This document shows positions 6,084 through 9,947 of a DNA stretch of 9,947 nucleotides, piece after piece. The stretch covers positions 1-9,947 of the forward strand of contig JBAYOW010000063.1 of assembly GCA_041678005.1 (NCBI GenBank), written 5' to 3'. This stretch comes from Sulfurivermis sp041678005. GTDB lineage: Bacteria; Pseudomonadota; Gammaproteobacteria; Thiohalomonadales; Thiohalomonadaceae. Within the stretch, counting starts at the first letter, position 1; every line of letters begins with the position of its first letter. A program made the position numbers and the translations under genes. The notes under the pieces were generated by a model, which was not told where the DNA came from, made no database searches, and saw only the letters and a program-made list of their open reading frames with translations.

Positions 6084-6808
6084 GTCGCACGGCCAGACCT
6101 TAAGGTCTGCACAAGCAGATGCAAATCATCCCAGCTCTTACGCTTATCCAGTGGCGAGTGCAGCAGATAAGCAGGATGGTAGCTCACCACCAGCGGAGTA
6201 TCTGCATAGCTATGCAGACGGCCGCGCAGACTATCCAGAGGCGCATCCGACTGTAACAACTGTTGGGCGGCAAACTGCCCCATGACGAAGATCAGTCGAG
6301 GCTGCAGTAAAGCTATCTGCCTTTGCAAATAGGGTAAGCACTTACTAACCGCACCAGCTGCATCAGCATTGCTATCTGTACGACACTTAATAATATTAGT
6401 GAGATACACCTGTTCACGCTGAAGCCCTATCGCCCGCAACATAGCAGCCAGCAATTGACCGGCCTGATCAGGCAGTGGCACACCCTGGGAATCTTCATCA
6501 ACACTCGGCACATCGCCGATGATCATTATCTGCGCCTGCTGATCGCCTGCGCCAAAGACTGCCTGACTACGCTTTTTGACAAGCTCAGCACAAAGTGTGC
6601 AAGCACTCACTTGCAAACGCAACGCGGTCCAATCCAGGCTGGATATATCAATCGCGGCATTATCAGCCGGGCTAATTTCCTGCACGGGAGCCGACGCAAT
6701 GTGTGCTTTATCGGCTGGCAGTTCCGCCACTGGTTCTACCGGCAATACGCGCCGCTGCCAAACATCGATACCCAAGGCTGCGAGATATTGCTGTCTCAGC
6801 TCAGGCAT
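6080..6808 (-). CDS. Family-4 uracil-DNA glycosylase-like protein with a HolD-like N-terminal peptide
   Basis: This encodes a 242-residue protein of the iron-sulfur family-4 uracil-DNA glycosylase superfamily, whose members remove uracil from DNA. All four cluster cysteines are present (C70, C73, C142, C157), as is HPAYLL (211-216). The usual GEAPG(x)xED motif is altered to GDVPSVDED (98-106), and the following PFVGxAG has become PLPDQAG (111-117), so glycosylase activity is doubtful. Residues 5-20 (R..YL..LGI..W..R) resemble the N-terminal peptide of E. coli HolD, the psi subunit that contacts the polymerase III clamp loader; a low-complexity linker (about 22-58) follows. It overlaps the leuA stop by one base (TAATG) and rimI by four. 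It could be a repair enzyme tethered to the replisome or a psi-subunit equivalent; family membership is firm, function is not. Confidence 0.85.
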   Translation of the reverse strand: MPELRQQYLAALGIDVWQRRVLPVEPVAELPADKAHIASAPVQEISPADNAAIDISSLDWTALRLQVSACTLCAELVKKRSQAVFGAGDQQAQIMIIGDVPSVDEDSQGVPLPDQAGQLLAAMLRAIGLQREQVYLTNIIKCRTDSNADAAGAVSKCLPYLQRQIALLQPRLIFVMGQFAAQQLLQSDAPLDSLRGRLHSYADTPLVVSYHPAYLLHSPLDKRKSWDDLHLLVQTLRSGRAT

Positions 6809-8358
6809 TAGATGGTCGGCACCTGCGGATGGTCACGCTCGACAGTGGTTATGATCCGGTTAAGCGCATTCAGATAAGCCTTGGCCGAGGCAATGACGAT
6901 ATCGGTATCAGCACCCTGGCCATTGACGATACGACCACCCTTCTCCAGCCGCACAGTCACTTCACCCTGCGCATCGGTGCCGCTGGTGATGTTATTGACC
7001 GAATAAAGCTGCAACAAAGTGCCGCTGTTAATAATTTTTTCGATAGCCTTAAAGGTTGCATCGACCGGCCCACCACCCTGCGCGCATTGTTTCTTCTCCA
7101 CCCCGTCCACGCTCAAAGTCACGCAGGCCTCCGGCATCTTGCCGGTCTCCGAACAGACATGCAGATAATTAAGCTTAATCCATTCATTTACATCGCTATC
7201 AACGGCCGTTTCTGTCACCAGCGCCTGCAAGTCTTCATCATAGATCTCATGCTTCTTGTCAGCCAATTCCTTGAAACGGGCAAAAGCCGTATTAAGCTCA
7301 TCATCGGTGGCGAAATCTATGCCAAGCTCATGCAGACGACTCTTGAAGGCATTACGACCAGAATGCTTGCCCAGTACCATGCGATTGGCACTCCAACCCA
7401 CATCCTCGGCACGCATGATCTCGTAAGTCTCGCGATGCTTGAGCACACCATCCTGATGGATACCAGATTCATGGGCAAAGGCATTGGCGCCGACGACGGC
7501 CTTGTTCGGCTGCACGGCAAAGCCGGTAATGCTCGCCACCAGCCGCGAAGTGGAAACGATCTGCGTGGTGTCGATATGATCGACCTGACATGGAAAAACA
7601 TCCTGGCGCGTACGCACCGCCATGACCACCTCTTCCAATGCCGCATTGCCAGCCCGTTCGCCAAGGCCGTTAATCGTACATTCCACCTGCCGCGCACCAT
7701 TCATCACGGCAGCCAGTGAATTCGCCACTGCCAGCCCCAGGTCATTATGACAATGCACAGAAAACACCGCCTGATCGGCATTAGGCGTACCCTCGATTGC
7801 AAGACGCACCCGCTCACCAAACTGCTGCGGCACGTTGTAGCCCACAGTATCGGGAATATTAATCGTCCGCGCACCAGCCTTAATCACAGCCTCAAAGATA
7901 CGACAAAGAAAATCTATCTCCGAGCGGCCAGCATCCTCAGCAGAAAACTCCACATCATCGGTAAACTGTCGCGCCCGATTAACCGCCCGCACTGCCTGCT
8001 TGACGACCTGATCCGGCGTCATACGCAGCTTGCGTTCCATGTGGATGGGCGAGGTGGCTATAAAGGTATGGATACGACCAGAAGCCGCATCTTTGATCGA
8101 CTCACCAGCACGGTCGATATCCTTATCCAGGGCCCGCGCCAATGAACAGACCGTACTGTCCTTAACCGCCCGCGCTACCGCCTGCACGGATTCAAAATCC
8201 CCCTGACTGGCGATGGCAAAGCCAGCCTCGATAATGTTGACACCCATACGCTCCAGCGCCTTAGCGATACGTACCTTCTCATCACGCGTCATCGATGCGC
8301 CAGGGCTTTGCTCACCATCACGCAAGGTTGTGTCAAAAATAATCAGTGCATCCTTCAT
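6808..8358 (-). CDS. leuA: 2-isopropylmalate synthase
   Basis: This is the first committed enzyme of leucine synthesis; it condenses 2-oxoisovalerate with acetyl-CoA in the cytoplasm. The TIM-barrel catalytic domain opens with FDTTLRDGEQSPG (8-20). The metal-binding HCHNDLGLA lies at 202-210 and GLGERAGNA at 231-239, and AFAHESGIHQDG at 293-304 completes the signature set. The C-terminal third (about 390-510), with QGGGPVDA (428-435), is the LeuA dimer domain that mediates leucine feedback. The length of 516 is close to the E. coli enzyme (523), so it is full length. GAGGA lies seven bases before the ATG. It follows pssA by 13 bases, an arrangement common in beta- and gammaproteobacteria, where ilvC often precedes both. 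No leader peptide or leucine attenuator is visible before it. Confidence 0.97.
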   Translation of the reverse strand: MKDALIIFDTTLRDGEQSPGASMTRDEKVRIAKALERMGVNIIEAGFAIASQGDFESVQAVARAVKDSTVCSLARALDKDIDRAGESIKDAASGRIHTFIATSPIHMERKLRMTPDQVVKQAVRAVNRARQFTDDVEFSAEDAGRSEIDFLCRIFEAVIKAGARTINIPDTVGYNVPQQFGERVRLAIEGTPNADQAVFSVHCHNDLGLAVANSLAAVMNGARQVECTINGLGERAGNAALEEVVMAVRTRQDVFPCQVDHIDTTQIVSTSRLVASITGFAVQPNKAVVGANAFAHESGIHQDGVLKHRETYEIMRAEDVGWSANRMVLGKHSGRNAFKSRLHELGIDFATDDELNTAFARFKELADKKHEIYDEDLQALVTETAVDSDVNEWIKLNYLHVCSETGKMPEACVTLSVDGVEKKQCAQGGGPVDATFKAIEKIINSGTLLQLYSVNNITSGTDAQGEVTVRLEKGGRIVNGQGADTDIVIASAKAYLNALNRIITTVERDHPQVPTI

Positions 8359-8371
8359 CTAAAATCCTCGA

Positions 8372-9145
8372 TCAATTATCGTTCGGCGGTGGCACAGAAG
8401 TAGAACTTTTCTGACGCGCGCGCAATTTTCGCTGACGTAAATAAATTGTCATCACCGGGCCGGACAGGGCATACAAAAGAAAAACAGCAAATAAAATTTT
8501 AGGCGGATCAATGGTGATTGCCACATAAACCAACACCACCACCATAATCGCCACAAAAGGTACCTTGCCGCGCAAATCCAGTCCCTTGAAGCTGTGATAG
8601 CGCACATTACTCACCATCAAAAAACCCGCCGCCAGCGTAAGCGCGAAGGCCAGCCAGCGCACATCCTCACCAGCCACGCCCAAATCATGACAGACCCACA
8701 CCAAACCAGCGACGAGAGCCGCCGCCGCCGGACTTGCCAGGCCTTGAAAATAGCTTTTGTCGGCCAGCTCTGCCTGCGTATTAAAACGCGCCAACCGCAA
8801 GGCCGCAGCAGCGGCATAAATAAAAGCCGCCAGCCAACCGATCTTCCCCAGGCCCTCCAACGCCCAGGCATACACCACCAGCGCAGGCGCAAGACCGAAA
8901 GACACCATATCAGAGAGACTGTCATACTCAGCGCCAAAGGCACTTTGTGTATTCGTCATACGCGCAACACGACCATCCAGACCATCCAGCACCATGGCAA
9001 TATAAATCGCCACCGGCGCAGCCAGATAATGCCCCTTCATCGCCGCAACAATGGCATAAAAACCTGCAAACAACGCCGCAGTAGTAAACAGATTCGGCAA
9101 TAAATAAATACCACGCGGGCGTTTAGGCTTGATATCGTCAGTCAT
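8372..9145 (-). CDS. pssA: CDP-diacylglycerol-serine O-phosphatidyltransferase (phosphatidylserine synthase)
   Basis: This inner-membrane enzyme transfers a phosphatidyl group from CDP-diacylglycerol to serine, the first step towards phosphatidylethanolamine. The CDP-alcohol phosphotransferase motif DG-x2-AR-x8-G-x3-D-x3-D is complete, running from D57-G58 through A61-R62 and G71 to D75 and D79. The rest is several hydrophobic membrane helices, and the tail (RQRKLRARQK) is basic. It belongs to the integral-membrane type II enzymes rather than the peripheral E. coli type. The ATG at 9145 giving 257 residues is chosen over an in-frame start at 9217, because GAGGAAG precedes the ATG, MTDDIK is a typical cytoplasmic start, and the upstream extension runs through the intergenic hairpin. 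It is the first gene of the six-gene operon. Confidence 0.93.
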   Translation of the reverse strand: MTDDIKPKRPRGIYLLPNLFTTAALFAGFYAIVAAMKGHYLAAPVAIYIAMVLDGLDGRVARMTNTQSAFGAEYDSLSDMVSFGLAPALVVYAWALEGLGKIGWLAAFIYAAAAALRLARFNTQAELADKSYFQGLASPAAAALVAGLVWVCHDLGVAGEDVRWLAFALTLAAGFLMVSNVRYHSFKGLDLRGKVPFVAIMVVVLVYVAITIDPPKILFAVFLLYALSGPVMTIYLRQRKLRARQKSSTSVPPPNDN

Positions 9146-9204
9146 AGCTTCCTCACAATGCAGACAGTTTAACCCAAATACTAATTGTAGTAGGCCAGCC
9201 CACA

Positions 9205-9222
9205 AGCCGATAGCCATCGGCT
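9205..9222. repeat. Short hairpin upstream of pssA
   Basis: AGCCGAT (9205-9211) pairs perfectly with ATCGGCT (9216-9222) around a 4-base loop. No T-run follows on either strand, so it is not a classical terminator. It could be a terminator remnant, a small intergenic repeat, or a leader structure of the pssA transcript. Confidence 0.5.
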
Positions 9223-9260
9223 ACGACGATAATTTCCCACCAGTTCAACACGAATATTAG

Positions 9261-9280
9261 CCCCCCTCTCCCGCTGGCGG
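9261..9280 (+). repeat. Palindromic repeat, copy D, truncated
   Basis: This copy has the left arm and the start of the right arm (CCCCTCTCCCGC, loop TG, GCGG) and then breaks off into AAAAATCAGA before the tandem array begins at 9291. The loop and left flank resemble the second array unit more than the first, which suggests it is the remnant of another unit. Confidence 0.65.
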
Positions 9281-9309
9281 AAAAATCAGACGCAGCCACC
9301 ATCAAAACT

Positions 9310-9349
9310 CCCCTCTCCCGCCTGCGGGAGAGGGGCTGGGGGAGAGGGT
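9310..9349 (+). repeat. Palindromic repeat, copy E (array unit 1)
   Basis: A complete member: CCCCTCTCCCGC, loop CT, GCGGGAGAGGGG, then tail CTGGGGGAGAGGGT. The arms are perfect over 12 bases. Confidence 0.9.
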
Positions 9350-9470
9350 GGAAGTGCATTTCACATTCATGCATGCCCGTTGGCTATTACGCCATACCTG
9401 ACCGTACCGCATTTAACCGAAAGATGAGCATTCATGCCCACGCATAACCTGAACGCAGCCACCATCAAAG

Positions 9471-9512
9471 CCCCCCTCTACCGCTGGCGGGAGAGGGGCT
9501 GGGGGAGAGGGT
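9471..9512 (+). repeat. Palindromic repeat, copy F (array unit 2)
   Basis: A complete member with a single C-to-A change in the left arm (CCCCTCTACCGC) that breaks one pair of the stem; the loop is TG and the tail is intact. Confidence 0.88.
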
Positions 9513-9627
9513 GGAAGTGCATTTCACATTCATGCATGCACGTTGGCTATTACGCCATACCTGACCGTACCGCATTTAACTGAAGGACGAGCATTCATGC
9601 CCACGCAGAACCTGAACGCAGCCACCA

Positions 9628-9947
9628 TCAATGCTCCCCTCTCCCGCTTGCGGGAGAGGGGCTGGGGGAGAGGGTAATAACTGCCTGCCGAATGGACTCC
9701 AGCACAGCATCTGTCTCATTAAAAACCTGGTTATTCCAGAAGCGCAAAACTGTAAACCCTTGTCTGCATAAATAAGCATCACGCCTGCGATCATAGGCAA
9801 GCTGCTCTACATGTTGTCCCCCGTCGATCTCCACGACCAACTTAGGGGCGTGACAAACAAAATCAACAATATAGTTTCCAACAGGCTTTTGTCGCCTGAA
9901 TTTCAGACCCATGAAGCGGCGTGCTCGCAGATAAAACCATAGATGTA
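9628..9947 (-). CDS. DUF559 (Vsr-like endonuclease fold) protein, 5' end outside the window
   Basis: The visible 105 codons match the DUF559 family, small proteins related in fold to Vsr and other PD-(D/E)XK-type nucleases. Diagnostic stretches are KFRRQKPVGNYIVDFVC, then KLVVEIDGGQH, then YDRRRDAYLCRQGFTVLRFWN. D in VDF and E in VVEIDGGQH are the likely catalytic acids. An ATG at 9912 exists, but the frame stays open to the window edge with LWFYLRARRF, which fits the usual family sequence before KFRRQ. The real start therefore lies upstream and the gene is partial only because of the window border. The last 15 residues (TLSPSPSPASGRGEH) and the TGA are encoded by repeat copy G and its flank, so the native tail seems to have been replaced by repeat sequence. 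The biological role of DUF559 proteins is not settled. Confidence 0.85.
   Translation of the reverse strand, partial: HLWFYLRARRFMGLKFRRQKPVGNYIVDFVCHAPKLVVEIDGGQHVEQLAYDRRRDAYLCRQGFTVLRFWNNQVFNETDAVLESIRQAVITLSPSPSPASGRGEH
9636..9675 (+). repeat. Palindromic repeat, copy G, overlapping the nuclease gene
   Basis: A complete member with perfect 12-base arms, loop TT, and tail CTGGGGGAGAGGGT. The whole copy is read on the minus strand as the C-terminal codons of the DUF559 gene; its left flank (CCATCAA) supplies the stop codon. Confidence 0.9.

Larger units (their letters stand above)
9146..9290. other. Leader region of the pssA operon, no clear promoter
   Basis: This gap should hold the operon promoter, but nothing strong is visible. 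The best -10 candidate on the minus strand is TACAAT (9189-9184), yet no good -35 box lies 16-18 bases before it. The hairpin at 9205-9222 and the truncated repeat at 9261-9280 occupy much of the rest. Transcription may start farther upstream. Confidence 0.35.
9291..9675 (+). repeat. Tandem array with a 163-bp period, two full units and a partial third
   Basis: Units start at 9291, 9454 and 9617, each with CGCAGCCACCATCAA. The first two are complete and differ by about ten substitutions with no length change. The third keeps about 58 bases and then passes into the nuclease gene. Each unit consists of a left flank, the palindrome with its tail, a stretch with GCATTTCACATTCATGCATG, a CGTTGGCTATTACGCC element, and a run to the next unit. 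No convincing gene lies in the array. Confidence 0.9.

Noticed and set aside
6703..7719. 338-codon plus-strand open frame opposite leuA
   Set aside because: Despite its length it lies antisense to well-conserved leuA and glycosylase-like codons and resembles no known protein.
9153..9374. Minus-strand open frame of 73 codons across the pssA leader and first array unit
   Set aside because: Composed of repeat and leader sequence, overlapping the pssA start, without a recognisable product.
9291..9675. CRISPR array
   Set aside because: The units are 163 bp, nearly identical over their whole length, with no alternation of short repeats and unique spacers and no cas genes.
9576..9800. Minus-strand open frame of 74 codons overlapping the nuclease gene
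   Set aside because: Different frame from the clear DUF559 match; its PLPQAGEG stretch is the repeat read in another frame.

Overview
The window reads as part of a proteobacterial chromosome, most likely gammaproteobacterial. The grounds are Gram-negative outer-membrane genes (a FadL-type porin, a BepA-like M48 lipoprotein), the pssA-leuA neighbourhood, and a gene next to rimI that resembles HolD. No species can be named from this sequence. Every gene I support lies on the minus strand, so the layout is easiest to follow from the right edge to the left.

Right edge (9146-9947): the 3' part of a DUF559 (Vsr-like) nuclease-family gene enters from outside the window. Its last codons lie inside a G/C-rich palindromic repeat. 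It is followed by a tandem array with a 163-bp period, in which each unit carries one copy of the same palindrome.

Centre (2950-9145): six tightly packed genes form a probable operon. In order of transcription they are pssA (phosphatidylserine synthase), leuA (2-isopropylmalate synthase), a family-4 uracil-DNA-glycosylase-like gene, rimI (acetyltransferase for ribosomal protein S18), an M48 metalloprotease lipoprotein with a TPR tail, and a WbpA-type UDP-sugar dehydrogenase. Junctions are 13 bp, a 1-bp overlap, a 4-bp overlap, 12 bp, and a 4-bp overlap. The operon joins phospholipid and leucine synthesis with replication or repair, ribosome modification, envelope quality control and surface-sugar supply.

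Left (300-2703): a promoter candidate drives a FadL-family outer-membrane transporter, which ends in a strong intrinsic terminator. Only about 30 bp after that terminator starts a secreted protein of unknown function that looks internally duplicated. Left edge (1-222): two inverted copies of the palindromic repeat, one of them interrupted by the left end of an IS3-family insertion sequence whose orfA runs out of the window.

The two most interesting signals are these. First, the glycosylase-like protein carries a HolD (DNA polymerase III psi)-like N-terminal peptide, has altered catalytic motifs, and lies directly upstream of rimI as holD does in E. coli. Second, a dispersed palindromic repeat family is physically joined to a DUF559 nuclease gene.
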